A stretch of 64,000 nt of DNA, taken from assembly GCA_026168455.1 (NCBI GenBank), contig CM047429.1, positions 37,184,066 to 37,248,065 on the forward strand, given 5' to 3'. The position numbers and the translations under genes were made by a program. This DNA comes from Theocolax elegans (lineage: Eukaryota; Arthropoda; Insecta; Hymenoptera; Cerocephalidae). The notes under the pieces were generated by a model, which saw nothing but the letters and a program-made list of their open reading frames with translations, did no database searches and was not told where the DNA came from. Shown here in pieces: positions 20,894 to 32,938 of the stretch. The first letter of the stretch is position 1, and each line of letters starts with the position of its first letter.

Positions 20894-22173
20894 TACATAT
20901 ACGGTTACGAAAGATAGATTTAATTTAAAAAAAAAGCATTTTATAATGTCGGAAGGTTACCACTATAAAATTTAAGAAAATAAAATGCCTTCGTGATAGC
21001 ACATTCTTCAACTCGGCTACGAGGCGGCACCTTTTACCGATCAATCGTCGGTATAGAATACCCTGTAATGATTGGTCTGTGCAATACATTTGTTCGAGTA
21101 AGCGAAAACTAAAGGCATGCATATACGAATAAGAGAGACATATCTGCAATAGCGGACTACACTATTAACACAGGCCATAGAGAATAATTTTAAGAAACGT
21201 ATGTTTTCGGAGATATTAAATATATATAAAACTGTTTTGAGCGTAGGTGTATCATTACACCTGGAGCCTGAAATACCTCTTGCGTTGCATCAATCGTTTG
21301 CTCAAATCCATCTCTCTCGGTCAGGGATCACGTGACCGCTAGAAGTTGCGTGAATCAATTTGATTTCTTCGAGCTGCCGGGGAATCTCAGCAGATTCTGG
21401 CATAGCTGGTCTGCGTGCCACTTCTTCGCAGTGCATCCTTGCCTGATACGTGGAAGCGCTCTCGACTCGTCTTAGCCTCGCAATATCTAATGTTCCATGA
21501 CTTATAAATGCGTACTAGTAATATTTCACATAGCACGTATTATTATAGATGTATCTGTCGGAGGTTATGCAAATTTGTAATTCCTTCGTTTCTTAATTAC
21601 GGTAGAGAATTCCGTTCGGGAGCCTGTTATAAACAATGTATAATATAATATAGATTATAATAAAATTAAGATCCCTGCACCATTAAATGGAGGATAAATG
21701 AATACTGGTTGTCATATTGTTATTCACCGTAACGAAAATCCCCATTAAAGTTTTATTAGAATACTTATATTTCTAATCTCCCTCCTCTTTCCATCATCTT
21801 AAAAATGGGGAATAATAAAGAACAGTATTCATATTGTCATTCACCCGTACCGAGAACTCCTATAAAATATTTAAAATTTTTCTTGAAATACTTATTGTTT
21901 AAAATTTAATAATTCACGTCACATGCAGCTAAATATTATTTTAACAATTATACATTTATTTAATTAATCTTTGCCTGTTTTAAATTAATAAGAGATGTAT
22001 TTTTTTAATATCATTTTCTTCATTCCACAGCAAATCGTTATTTTTAGAGGACATTATAACGTCTCTAATTTAACTACAAATTGTAGTTGTCTTAACATAC
22101 TTTTTTTAGTGTATTAAGAAAAAGCAATACTTATTTGCAAGCCTTAAAAATATCTACAAAAATAGCTAATCAG
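20894..22173. other. AT-rich intergenic DNA
   Basis: No gene is seen. A weak direct duplication is present near 21700-21870 (GAATACTGGTTGTCATATTG against CAGTATTCATATTGTCATTC). Confidence 0.5.
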
Positions 22174-22354
22174 AAGAGTGTCATATCTTCGGGAAACGGA
22201 TCTTTAGCAAAATCTAGGATATGTTTACTACTATAAAAATATAAAGAAAGCCAGAGCGTTAGAGTCTGAAACACTGAACTTTTTAATATTTTATAGTAGT
22301 GAACATATTCTCAAGTTTGGTAAATATTCGCTTCCCGCAGATGTGATACTCTCC
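22174..22354. mobile_element. Hairpin MITE
   Basis: The left arm GAGTGTCATATCTTCGGGAA and right arm TTCCCGCAGATGTGATACTC are inverted, and the match continues inward to GTTTACTACTATAAAA against TTTTATAGTAGTGAAC. The whole 180 bp folds as a near-complete hairpin. No coding capacity; the target duplication is not clear. Confidence 0.6.
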
Positions 22355-22788
22355 TTGTTTTATTAAATTTAGTTGATGTTTCTAAATACTTTTAAAATGG
22401 CAATTATTAAAAGTTTTTGTAGGTTTCAAAAGCGTTGTCTATTTCATCAGTAATTTGTGTGAAAAGATGTTTGAGGAATGAATGAAATTCTGTATGAGAT
22501 TCTCTTACGTTTTAAGATATGTACTTTAAGACCAAATGAATAAAAAATTGAATTTTTAACTGCAATTTGCTTAAGAGTGACTTTGAAAGTTTATCTTTTA
22601 ATCTAATTTATCTATCTGTACAATTACAAATTTTATGAACAATTTTGGTATTGAGATCTAGAAATAAATGAGATAATATATGATTTAAGTTTCAATTGAC
22701 ACATACAGTACTTTGATAGTCAGGTAACGCATGAAAACAATGACTAGTGAAATCTAAATTAGAATGAGGCAAGTAAAATAAACTAGAA
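22355..22788. other. AT-rich DNA, nothing recognised
   Basis: No frame, RNA or clear repeat between the MITE and the piggyBac element. Confidence 0.5.
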
Positions 22789-22929
22789 TTAACCTTTTGG
22801 CTGCGGGAAAATTTTAGTATGAATCGACCTTTTATAAAATGCAAAATGTATACATGAGATCATTGGATATTTCAGGTAGAGTCCCCACCCTGACTGCTGG
22901 TCGATAAATCGACCACCCCCGCAGGCAAC

Positions 22930-24095
22930 GTAAAGTACAATGTAAAATTTTTTTTTTTTTTTCCAGGAAAATTCTAGAGGGTATTTTTATCTATTTTCTC
23001 GCGTTGAACATGAAAAAAATAGTAAAAAAATCCTAGAGATAATCTTGATCTTGAAAATCTATTTTTCAAGGTCAAATTTTTTTTCTAGCATAGATAGAAT
23101 TTTTTGAAGATTTTCGTACACAGTGTGTATTTATTTTTAATTTTACTTTATTTGTTAGGTAACATTTTTTTCCAGTTGTACAGAATTCAAGTTCAAAGAA
23201 AATTATATTATTATTTTTCGTAAAATGTACTGCGTAGTTTAGAATAAAAATACGGCGTAGAAGACGAACAAAATAAGGTTGATAAAGAATGATTCTAAGT
23301 AGATGCAGTAGTATAAAATATAATTTATAGAGCTAAGGGACAGATTAATGTACGAGTGTTTCAAACGAAAAAGAGACTGATAAGTAGAGTTGGATATTAT
23401 TCAAAGCCAATACGCATATAAGCGGCATCGCCGATAGTGAGATCGAAACGAATGGTTGCGGAAGAGTTTTTTTTGTACTGCACTATAAAATCAATGCTCG
23501 GAGAAGAGCCGGCAATGTGAAACACCGACTAGAAAATTCGAGCATTAAGGAAGTAATAAATTAAGCCGTTCTTTGGGTAGTGTCGCAGTAATAAAAGGGG
23601 GACAGCAAATTCTCCGAATTAACTACGAAGCGATACAGAAAATGCATGGGATTCGATAATTTTTAATCACGCACATCTAACGGTCCAATCGGGTGCAAGC
23701 ACAGAAAAATCGAGAACTACTTACGCAATTTCCATATAAGGCAAAGCGTAAGACAAGGACAGATGCATTGATTTTTAGGGTATATAAAGAGGACCCAGAA
23801 CAGACACAGCCACTCCTAGTTTTTCATCTAATGTTTTCATAAGGCGAAGCTCTGCTAGTCAACACTTTGATTTTTATCCGAGGGCGTGGCACTGCTACTC
23901 GGACATTAGAACAATACGCATTCAAAATCAAGAGAGATCTTCTATTCGGAAATCGAGATGCATCGTTGACATCTACTGAACTACGACTTCGTAACAGCAT
24001 ACACATCTAACGTCGACGCCCGCAGGTCTAGCAGGACATTATCCAGCAATTTGACACCGCTCTCCACGTTCGAGGCGGACCTTCGTTTCTCACCG

Positions 24096-24149
<54 letters not shown>

Positions 24150-24875
24150 AATATATATATTTGGATACTTAAGGTATATTCTTTTCGGCTATCTATACGC
24201 TTGTATTATTCGTAAAGGCAAACCTGATATTTTATGTTATTTCGATTGCTGAACCAACCGTTTTCTCTTAAAACAATTATTATTTAATACTACAATTTAT
24301 TTATAATAATTATTCGTAGCATTGCATTTTATTTGCAATATTCACGGTTTGAATTGCAATTTATTAACAATAATTCATGTTTTAAACGACAACAATTTTT
24401 AATTTAATCTGCATTTATTTATAATAATTCTTATTTTGATTATTAGTTATTAATTATGTTTATAATAAAATAACCTTGTTTATATTTTATTCTATAATGT
24501 GTTAACGTGTTGGTCGTGCAATTGTTTATATAATCAAAATTAAAATTATTATTTAACTTAAATAATTTTATGCAATTGTTTATAAAATAGTGTAATTTTA
24601 TGTGTCTTTATCGATTAAAAAGCTAGAACAATTTAGTTACATATGTTCATTTAAAAAGAAAACATTATATTATTATGTAGACAAATTTAAATATTAATGC
24701 ATGATTAATACGAATAAAAAAATATATTATTTTATTTATTCCCCATTATATCCTACATCTCTACTCTCAAAATAACTTCGTTCGCTACTCTCGGAGACGT
24801 AAGGCTAGTCCTAGTCAAACAAGAGCGAAAGGAACGCGAATGGTTTATTAACCATTTGCCTTCTTGTAACATTTT
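22930..24875. other. Non-transposase interior of the piggyBac element
   Basis: This lies where the 3' half of the transposase is expected but contains no matching frame. A GGGTATATAAAGAGG stretch near 23779 looks like a TATA box or LTR promoter, and the more GC-rich part at 23400-24060 differs from its surroundings, so a nested element is likely. No termini were found. Confidence 0.35.
24099..24160. repeat. (AC)n-(AT)n microsatellite
   Basis: About 19 AC units run directly into AT units. Confidence 0.9.
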
Positions 24876-25859
24876 TTATGGTAATTGGTACAAGTCTGGA
24901 CTATTTGCTTTCACTGTACCACACATACCTGTATCACGGTCGTGTAAAAATTCGGCCAAAGTGGGAGATGTATACCAATTGTCTATGTATACAACATGAC
25001 CCTTATAAAAATAAGATTATAAAAAGTGAGCTACAATATCGCCAGTAACACCCAAATCCAACTTTTGATAATCAGTGGCTGCGCCAGTATAAACAATAAA
25101 ACCCAACACGAATCCCGTCTCACAGTCTACAATCATGAATAGTTTGATGCCAAAGCGATTCTTCTTCAAAGGAATGTACTGCTTGAATCGAAGCCTACCT
25201 TTCCATAACAATAGACTTTCATCTATGCACAGATTTTTTCCTGGAGTAATAACTACTGAAAATTTGCTTTGCACGTGTTCTATTACTGGCTTTATTTTCA
25301 CTAAAGGATGATTTTCGATTTCTTCATTATTATGAAAATGTAAACATCGTAGGATGTGAATATATCTATCGCCAGGCATTATTTGGCCAAAAATTGGAGT
25401 GTGTAGCAAAAGATCTGTGGACCAATAACTTTGTAAATCGCCTTTACAGACATGGCCCATTAGAATGGAAAGGCCTAGAAAAGTTTCCAATTCTGTTTTT
25501 GGGACAGGGGACCAAGCTTTCATGTGGGAAGAATGAGTTATGGGATTTTGAGTTGCGTAACGGTTGGTTTCCTCTACAATTTTTTTGAGCAAAGAAGAAT
25601 CACAAAAGTAATTGCAGTAATCAATTGGTGTATTTCCTGAAAAAGAGATATTCGAATTTATTTCAGAGCTACCTTGAAAATTTTTGATTAATGGATAAAA
25701 ATACGCGTCCTTACACAATTCAGTTTCCTTATACGAAAAGTCTTCCAAATTGATTTCCCCGATGTCTTTATTTTCTGCTCCATTGTCTAAAACCTCGTTT
25801 TCTAATACTTCATTTTCTGGCTCGGACTCGCCACTACCGCAAGCTTCATGTTCAGCCAT
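24876..25859 (-). pseudogene. piggyBac transposase (DDE, Tnp_1_7 type), truncated and with an internal stop
   Basis: The ATG at 25859 opens 280 codons with an acidic N-terminus (residues 1-35), then the piggyBac core: ETFLGLSILMG near 127-137, PGDRYIHILRCLHFHN near 162-177, and CIDESLLLWKGRLRFKQYIP near 210-229, holding the first catalytic Asp. GFVLGFIVYTGA follows. A TAA at 25017-25019 interrupts the frame, but it continues in phase to YIDNWYTSP with the second catalytic Asp, and stops at 24876. Full-length relatives have about 550-600 aa, so the third catalytic Asp and the Cys-rich C-terminus are absent. The enzyme would excise and insert at TTAA; this copy cannot. Confidence 0.9.
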
Positions 25860-26533
25860 TTTATAGAAGATAGAATATTACACTATTCAATAGTGTAATA
25901 TTCAAAAAGTGAAAATAGTAAAAATTATATACTATGCAAATCCTGGAGACCAATAAGTTATGCATGAGAAGTACCAATTTGCATCGTATTATAAATTTAT
26001 AAATATGAATGAATAAAAAATAAATTAATTTTTTGAGATTAAAATATTTTTGAAGATTAGACAATTTTCTGCAATAAGTGATGACATTTATTTCGTACCC
26101 AGTTGACGAACAACAAAGATATACCAACTCCCAGACCGAAATAGTAAAAAACAGATTTTGTGTTTACGTCATTGATTTTAGATCACGCTGAAAATGAATG
26201 CCGCAGCATTTTATGTAACCTTCAAAAATAAGGTTGAAGCTCGATATTTTGTTTTGGAAACTAAAATTTCATCGTGAAATAGACATTTTCATGAACAAAG
26301 ATAATTTTAGGATTTTTTTACTTTTTTTCCCGTTTTGTCCTCATCAATAACGCTAAAAAGCTAGATCGAACTTTCGCTTATGCAAATAACATTAAGGTCA
26401 AGGTGAATAATATTTTGAGGAATTCTAACTATTTTATATACATTCAAAACATCAAAATTGATCTAAAAAGATTAAATATGTTGTGTATTTTAAGTGGACG
26501 ATATATCGACCACCCCTGCAGTCAAAAGGTTAA

Positions 26534-26629
26534 GAATGTTTTTAAATAATGAGGCAACGTCATAAATATAGACGTCCTCTAAATTACATAACTAGTATTT
26601 CCTCACTGCAGCCGGTTGTCTACCAAAAT
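26534..26629. other. Short spacer
   Basis: Between the piggyBac right end and the family B fragment; nothing recognised. Confidence 0.4.
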
Positions 26630-27836
26630 GCATGCAAATTCATATGGAGTCCTGTCTCGCTGCAAAAGAAACTGAGAACTTGACATACTCATAATCAGGC
26701 ATCGGATCAAGAATGAGGAAAAGATCAAACCTCGTATGCGAGGAGCTCATATCAATGTTAAAATCCCCCGTGATAATCGCATGATCGTGAAAAAGAAGAA
26801 TATCTAAAAATATTTCAAATAATTTAGTGAGATAGACGGCTGTAGGACGACTACAAACTACACTCAGTATCAACAAAGTAAATTAACCAATTATGTAAAG
26901 TATGTATACGGGTGTGTTTAAAAAAGTTTATCAGAATGCGCAAGAGTGACAACCTGATATTCATTCGTAAAGTAGGCTGCGACCACTCTCTCTTTGTCCA
27001 ACCAATGTATTCTATGTAATGATTACTATTGAAGTTTAACAATGTCAGAGGAATCAGCATCCTTTAAGAAAGTCTCTGTAACCGCCATCACATCAAAAGC
27101 TTGTGGTAATATTAATGATTCTAATGAGATGAAATGAGTCTTAAGCTTGTTAATATTACAATGAGATATGGAGAATCAATTATGATGTCGTAGAGTTGCC
27201 TGACCGACATTGCTTCATTGGTAAGGATGCTCAGGATTAGAAGAGAGCGAGAGAAGATCAGCTTCAGCATTGATTCTTATTAACGTCCTATCTTTTTCCT
27301 TCTTAATTAAAACTGTAGAATCAATAATAATAGGTCACATGTATCCTAGTTCTAGAGCCGTTCTGAGTGCTATCAACAATAATACGTGTACGATTTAGGC
27401 TATAACGGTTTCAAAGACACAGCAGTCTCGCCACCATCCTCCAAAATGCTTAACGCTGTCTGTCCTTTCAATTGATGAGTTTCGTACTATTAGGTCTCTT
27501 ACAACTGCCGATGACAATCTAAAAACTAGCCCTTTACTCAGTACCTTACTTGTCTGTGCTAATTATCTCGGTATCTCAATGACCAGAAGGAAAGGGAAGT
27601 CCCAAAAACAGTATGTCTAAGAAGTCTTTATCTCGAAAAGATTCATTCCCGGCCCGAGCCTCACTCAAGTACTTTCCCGTGGAGGATTCCATCCAATCAA
27701 TTCTCTCATGAAGCCCCACTAATTCCGCATTCACTCTATTCAACTTGTTATCGAACTTATCCACCTTGGTCTCCATACGTTGCACAAATGTTGCCATGTT
27801 TCTCTCAAAGTTTGAGAAACCAGACTGGCGAAACAT
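26630..27836 (-). pseudogene. Non-LTR family B, copy 1: ORF1 and endonuclease fragments
   Basis: On the minus strand from 27836 an 86-codon frame encodes a coiled-coil start (METKVDKFDNKLNRVNAELV) ending FLGLPF, matching the ORF1 of family B copy 2 (40429 onwards, ELLITGLPG). Further down, 27020-26640 reads as decayed endonuclease: a WLDKERVVAAYF stretch, VVCSRPTAVYLTKLFEIF and the catalytic ITGDFNIDM, closely like copy 2 (VVYRRPSAAYPTDFFEVL, VTGDFNIDM). Parts of ORF1 and the endonuclease start are missing and the RT is absent. It is a truncated, frameshifted relic. Confidence 0.7.
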
Positions 27837-28740
27837 CCGCCGTCACAATGGCCCACGCGAACAGCCGGGTAGGACTACATTGGTTGAGGTGGGCAAGACT
27901 CCGCACGGTTACTTAGCAGGCTATGCGCTTTAAGTTCTGGGTAATAGTGGAGACAAGCGGGTCCCCCATGGCGGCATCATTTGCCGTTGCTCCCGAAAAT
28001 AGCAATCCAGTAGGTGCTGCCCGATACGTTGCTCGGCTTTACTATTGTTCGCGTATTCTGCCATTTGGCAGCAACGACGTTTATGCGTGCCGGGTAATAT
28101 CGCAAAGCAGGCCGTGTAAGCAATATTGCTATACTTACGGTATACCTCTGAATAATCTTTCCGGGAGCGGAATTTCAAATGAAATAACTTTTTATTGATG
28201 CCATGCCGTAGGTGAAATAATCAAGTGTGTAAAAATCAAACGACGCACAGGTTGAGAACGAAATGCGATAGAGTGGGGGAAGTGTACACATCTATAAAGT
28301 GTGCGTCCGGTCCACGAAAGGTAAGTCGAGACGAGCCAGACCACGGCCAAGAGGTATCGTGGGCCAGGTCGTCCCACGATATCTGGCGTACCCGATGCCG
28401 ATTTGAACACGACGGGAGGTTAGGCGGCGTCCTAACCTCAACGGTCACACGTGCGCAGCAGACGACGACGGAGATGGCCACGGGTGCGTGCACGTTCGAA
28501 CACCTCGCAACTACACGAGGGAGCCCGGGTACTCCCCACCTTACACTTGTATACCGGAGAACGCGGCACCGACGGCGACGATCGTGCGGCATCAGGTGAG
28601 GTGCCCGGGAAGGGAGGGATCACTCGAGCAACGAGAGTGTTGCGCGCGCGGAGAGTTCAAGTGAACGACCGTCGGTGGGATGATTGGAGAGCGCGCGGAG
28701 CGAGAGGGAGCGCACGACTAGAGTAGGGGCCGCGTATACC
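27837..28740. other. GC-rich block upstream of family B copy 1
   Basis: From 28225 to 28740 the DNA is much richer in G+C and CpG than its surroundings. Several overlapping frames exist on both strands, none with a recognised domain; open frames are expected by chance in GC-rich DNA. On the minus strand a TTTATAG stretch and an AATAAAAAG stretch (near 28190) would suit an LTR or a promoter/5' UTR of the family B element. I cannot choose between these. Confidence 0.35.
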
Positions 28741-28958
28741 TAATATATGCGAATAAGGTATACAGCGGTATATAGAGTAGATATATACAACGCGCGCACA
28801 CATATACACGCGTATATATTATTTTATAGCATGCGTACGTATACATACTCACCGGTCGTGAGATGTGAGTATACGCTGGCAGTATGGTGAGTTTAGTTAT
28901 TATTTTATTTATTGCGCGTCGGTAATTAATTGATTAAAATATATAGATGCGTCGGTAG
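28741..28958. other. TA- and CG-alternating DNA
   Basis: Alternating purine-pyrimidine runs such as CGCGCGCACACATATACACGCG. No gene. Confidence 0.4.
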
Positions 28959-29294
28959 ACCGACGCGGTGGCGGAGTGGTGGGGACGCACCTCGGCCGAT
29001 CGCGAAAGTTAGGCAGCGCTAAGCTCGGTTAGTACTTGGATGGAAGACTATTCTCGTGCGGCTTCGTGATCGGTTAGGTGCTTTTTCACATTCCATACAT
29101 TGGAACGTTCTGTTTCCGTGTCATGGCCTACGCAATGTGACTTCCAGACCCAAACAGAATATTTCGAAAACACTCTGCCATTGCTCGTGCCATCTCGGGT
29201 AAGGAATTTCCTGCTTCTCAGATTTCCTTCTCCCACGGGTAGAACACCGGGCGAATGCGAGATGGTTGGGGATTAAAAATCGTGGGGAAAAAAA
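28959..29294 (+). mobile_element. 5S rRNA-derived SINE, copy 2
   Basis: It starts ACCGACGCGGTGGCGGAGTGG, then AAAGTTAGGCAGCGC and GTTAGTACTTGGATGGAAGA (5S-like), then the shared body: GATCGGTTAGGTG, TCATGGCCTACGCAATGTGA, CGAGATGGTTGGGG and an A-rich end. It is colinear with the copy at 6573-7008 but lacks that copy's last 100 bases. No exact flanking duplication was found, so it is older or truncated. Confidence 0.85.
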
Positions 29295-30279
29295 CAGTAG
29301 AGTTTGGGGTGAGTCGTAATTAATTTTTAAAATGTATATAATTGTAAATAGAGGTGTAAATTAATTTTTAATTATAGTATGAGTGTGTCGGAAGTAATTA
29401 GTAGTTTTTATATAGCCGATAGGCACGGAGCGGCAGCACCGACTGGATTACCGATATGGTAATTAAATATCTGTATTACGCGCCCGTCGAGTGCCAAGGA
29501 TGATGGTTGCGTGATCAAACCAATAATTAATGTGATGGTGGTGACGTGAACCACTATTATTTATTAATCGGCCTTGACGGAAATAAGATCAAGGCCGACT
29601 ACGCATATCGATCACGCAATTAATTACCCTAATCAAAGCCGGTAGATAAGCGAGTAATAGGTGAGATAAAGATAGCGATAGGGTGGAGAGGAAAATCCTT
29701 ATTTACGGGAAGAATCAAGCCACGCCGCCAGCCGGATGAAGAAGTCGGTCTCGATCATTCGCCGCCTGATCGTACAACCAACTAGTCAACTTTCTTTTTC
29801 AAATTGAAGATTAGGCCGAGCAGCCATTTTAGCAGTCTCTAGTTTTTGAAGCGTGGTAGAGTAGAGTAGAGTAGAATAGAGTAGTCGTCGAGTAGAGATT
29901 AGGCAGAGCAGCGAAGATTATTTAATTAGGCGAGTATTATTTATGGTTCGCCCCACGGGCGGCCAAATTATTATTATTATTATATTTATATATATTTTTA
30001 TTAACAGCCCGACGAAAAGTGAGGGTGAGAGTGTGCACGTGTGAGCATCTGTCGCGAATCGCGTTATCAATTACACTTCGTGCCGCAATTTTATAAAATC
30101 TATAAATTTCCAGTTGCGGTTAATATTATATATGAGTGTTTATTGAAGATTATTGCCTTTACTCTAAAAGCCGCCAGTTCCGAAGCGGTCAGCCGTCGGA
30201 ATTACCTCTTTGACGTAGAGTCGGAAGGAAGTGTGGCCGGGTTGCTGTATGGTAATTTGATAATATTGTTGATAATATC

Positions 30280-30328
<49 letters not shown>
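29295..30328. other. Possible LTR-like DNA with TAGAG repeats, ending in (AT)n
   Basis: It has moderately GC-rich patches, a TAGAG pentamer run near 29857-29885 and an inverted pair GGCCTTGA/TCAAGGCC near 29570-29605. The frame 30041-30283 has no recognised domain. An (AT)n tract at 30281-30328 adjoins the mariner-like element. No gene can be supported. Confidence 0.35.
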
Positions 30329-30332
<4 letters not shown>

Positions 30333-32938
30333 GGGTGACCCATGTTAATCTATGGACCCAAATTGTTTCTAAACCGCGACATCTACAAAAAATGGTTCAG
30401 ACGAAAGTAAGTCAGGAAAGTGGGGGCCATGTAATGGTACCATTAGTTTTGACCTTGAAGTCAATTTTCAAGAACTTTTAAAGGTCTAACGCATTTTTCA
30501 TTTATAAACCATGTTTTTGACTGCAATCTCTGTTCTCTGATATTAGGTCCTAAAATAATGTTACTTCTTACATGATGACAGAGATTTTCTAGTTTTTTAA
30601 CCCGACCTTACAAGGGTCATATCAAGGTCATACGAGAAATGCAAAACAAAAGTACTTTTATCTTACTTTTACCGTTATCCGGAAACAACAACGTAGTAGA
30701 CGGGTTCCATCTCAAATCATGCAGGCTGGATAACTCGACGTCACCGATTTGTTTCAAATTAAAATGTTGTTTGGTATCAGAAATAAGCGAACACGTGCTT
30801 TTTTATTTATATCATTTGACCAAATTTAATAACTTTATAAGTGTTTTAAAAATAAACACAAAGAACGATATGTTCAACATAAATAATAAAAATAGCTGAC
30901 AATTCCATAATTTTTAATAATTTTTAATTCTGTCTCGCGTAATGGTAGTATTTTTTTCTCTTTTTTCTCGCGTCGACTTTTCTTAAAAAAGTCAATCTTA
31001 TAAAAACAATAAAGCTATTTTTCAAAATTTCTTACAGATACTTCATTATAAGATCTAAAAAATACGCTATTCAAGACTTTACGTTCAGACTCAAGATTTA
31101 AAACGTACTTGAAATTGTATTAATATGGCTGATTATCCACTAACAGAAATTGTTGATATGATATTAATTGTAGGTGATCGTCACAACAATGTTTCGGCTG
31201 CATCAAGACTTTATGCTGAACGCTTTCCAGATAGAAGGTACCCTTCTGATATGACAATAAGAACCTTAACTGCAAGAGCTCGCGTAGGTCACCTTGTTCG
31301 TCAACGCCGTCATCATGATTATGAAAATAATGATGTACCAACCTTAAAGATCCTCGCAGCTGTTCATTTAGAACCGCTCATTAGTACTCGACAGATTGAA
31401 AGAGAAACGGGTATACCGCAAAGTACAGTTTCGAGAATTTTAAGATTGTATTTACATTATCACGCTCATCACATCAATTTAACGCAAGGCTTACAACGGC
31501 GTCATATCTTAGCGCGAATTAATTTTTGCCAATGGGCTTTGCAAACCATACAAAATGTTCCCCATTTTTTTCGATACGTACTTTTCTCCGACAAAGCTGA
31601 GTTTTATAGCAATGTGCAGCTAAACAGACATAAGTGTCACTATTGGTCGCATGAAAATCCTTACTGGTTTAGAGCTGTGGACCATCAAAATCGATGGAGT
31701 CTTATGGTCTGGTGCAGAATCGTAAATGGATATCTTATTGGACCTTACAGTTTTGATCAAAATGTTGACAGGCATAGCTACTTAGTGTTGATAAGGGACC
31801 ATTTACGCGGTCTCTTGAAAAATGTTGACTTGGCAACGCGGCAAAGAATGTGGCTTCAACACGATGGTGCTGCGCCTCATTTTGCACGTACTATACGGGA
31901 GTTTTTAAATAATCGTTATGACGGTAGGTGGATTGGACGGGGAGGCTTGTTCGCCGGATCTCACGTCACCCGACTTTTTCTTGTGGGGGTACGTAAAAGA
32001 TGTTTTTGCACAACGGTCAATAACGAGGGAGGATATGATAGAATGAATCCGTACAGCTCGCGCAGCGATTCCCCGAGAAACATTGCTCAGGGCTCAGGAT
32101 AGTTTTGAAAGACGTGTACGCATGTGTCTCCAAGCCAACGGAGAAAACTTTGAACAATTTCTCCGTAGATAAACGCATCTGACGTGAGAGGCAAGGGGAC
32201 ACACGATAATCAAACACCCGACGTGAGAGGCAAGGGAACTCACGATAATCAAGCACCCCAAAGGAAACAGAACTTACTACGTCCTCGTCGTTGCTTCCGG
32301 ATAACGCAAAAGCAAGATAAAAGTACTTTTGTTTTGCATTTCTCGTATGACCTTGATATGATCCTTGTAAGGTCGTGTTAAAAAACTAGAAAATCTCCGT
32401 CATCATGTAAGAAGTAACATTATTTTAGGACCTAATATCAGAGAACAGAGATTGCAGTCAAAAACATGGTTTATAAATGAAAAATGCGTTAGACCTTTAA
32501 AAGTTCTTGAAAATTGACGCCAAGGTCAAGCTAATCAAAGAGATTAACACCCTTAGAATTTATTGATCTTTCTTAAGCATTACAAACGGTAATATTGCCA
32601 GAAAAATCACGTTATTTGCGAAAAAGTACGACTAATCGGTTATTAGACATTTGACCTCTATTTTTTACCTTTCCAAGGTCAGAAAAACAATTTTTGCAAA
32701 AGACTATATTGATGTAAAATTTTCTGCTCTTGCCGAATCTGCACTCAAAAATAGAGGTTCCCATTAGAAAAAACTATGTTGACCTTGAAATAACCTTCAA
32801 AATAGACTTCAAGGTCAAAACTAATGGTACCATTACATGGCCCCCACTTTCCTGACTAACTTTCGTCTGAACCATTTTTTGTAGATGTCGTGGTTTAGAA
32901 GCAATTTGGGTCCATAGATTAAAATGGGTCACCCTGTA
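30329..32938 (+). mobile_element. Tc1/mariner-superfamily transposon with very long TIRs
   Basis: TA at 30329-30330 is followed by CAGGGTGACCCAT, and ATGGGTCACCCTG ends at 32936 before TA. The inverted match is long: 30331-30670 corresponds to 32760-32936 plus 32310-32525, the right arm being split by about 235 bp of unrelated sequence. Landmarks are GGTTCAGACGAAAGT, GGGGGCCATGTAATGGTACC, TAGGTCCTAAAATAATG and CTTTTGTTTTGCATTTCTCG. It encloses a frameshifted transposase. A second copy of the right end lies at 38025-38490. Confidence 0.85.
31125..32165 (+). pseudogene. mariner-like DDE transposase with N-terminal DUF4817-type helix-turn-helix
   Basis: The frame opens at 31125 with ADYPLTEIVDMILIVGD and SAASRLYAERFPDRRYPS, the start typical of DUF4817-type transposases, then an HTH with RQIERETGIPQSTVSRIL near residues 86-103. 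The catalytic region has VLFSDKAEF (first Asp), HYWSHENPYWFRAVDHQ, MVWCRIVNGYLIGPYSFD, and QHDGAAPHFARTIREFLN (second Asp). After GRWIGRGG (about residue 280) a frameshift corrupts the third catalytic motif; the alternative frame reads SPDFFLWGYVKD, with four or so residues of the usual SPDLTPLDFF missing. The element is therefore dead by a small deletion. Its position between matching TIRs confirms it is the element's own gene. Confidence 0.85.

Larger units (their letters stand above)
22789..26533 (-). mobile_element. piggyBac-like DNA transposon, TTAA target duplication
   Basis: TTAA at 22789-22792 is followed by CCTTTTGGCTGCGGG. At the other end CCTGCAGTCAAAAGG finishes at 26529 before TTAA 26530-26533, giving TIRs that match at 13 of 15 bases. 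Near the right end is the palindrome GTGGACGATATATCGACCAC, and a related GGTCGATAAATCGACC lies about 110 bp inside the left end. The minus strand encodes a broken piggyBac transposase near the right end. The 1.9 kb between its end and the left TIR has no transposase sequence, so that part has been replaced or lost. Confidence 0.85.

Noticed and set aside
28225..28726. Several overlapping Arg/Pro-rich frames
   Set aside because: Expected by chance in CpG-rich DNA; no frame stands out and none has a recognised domain.
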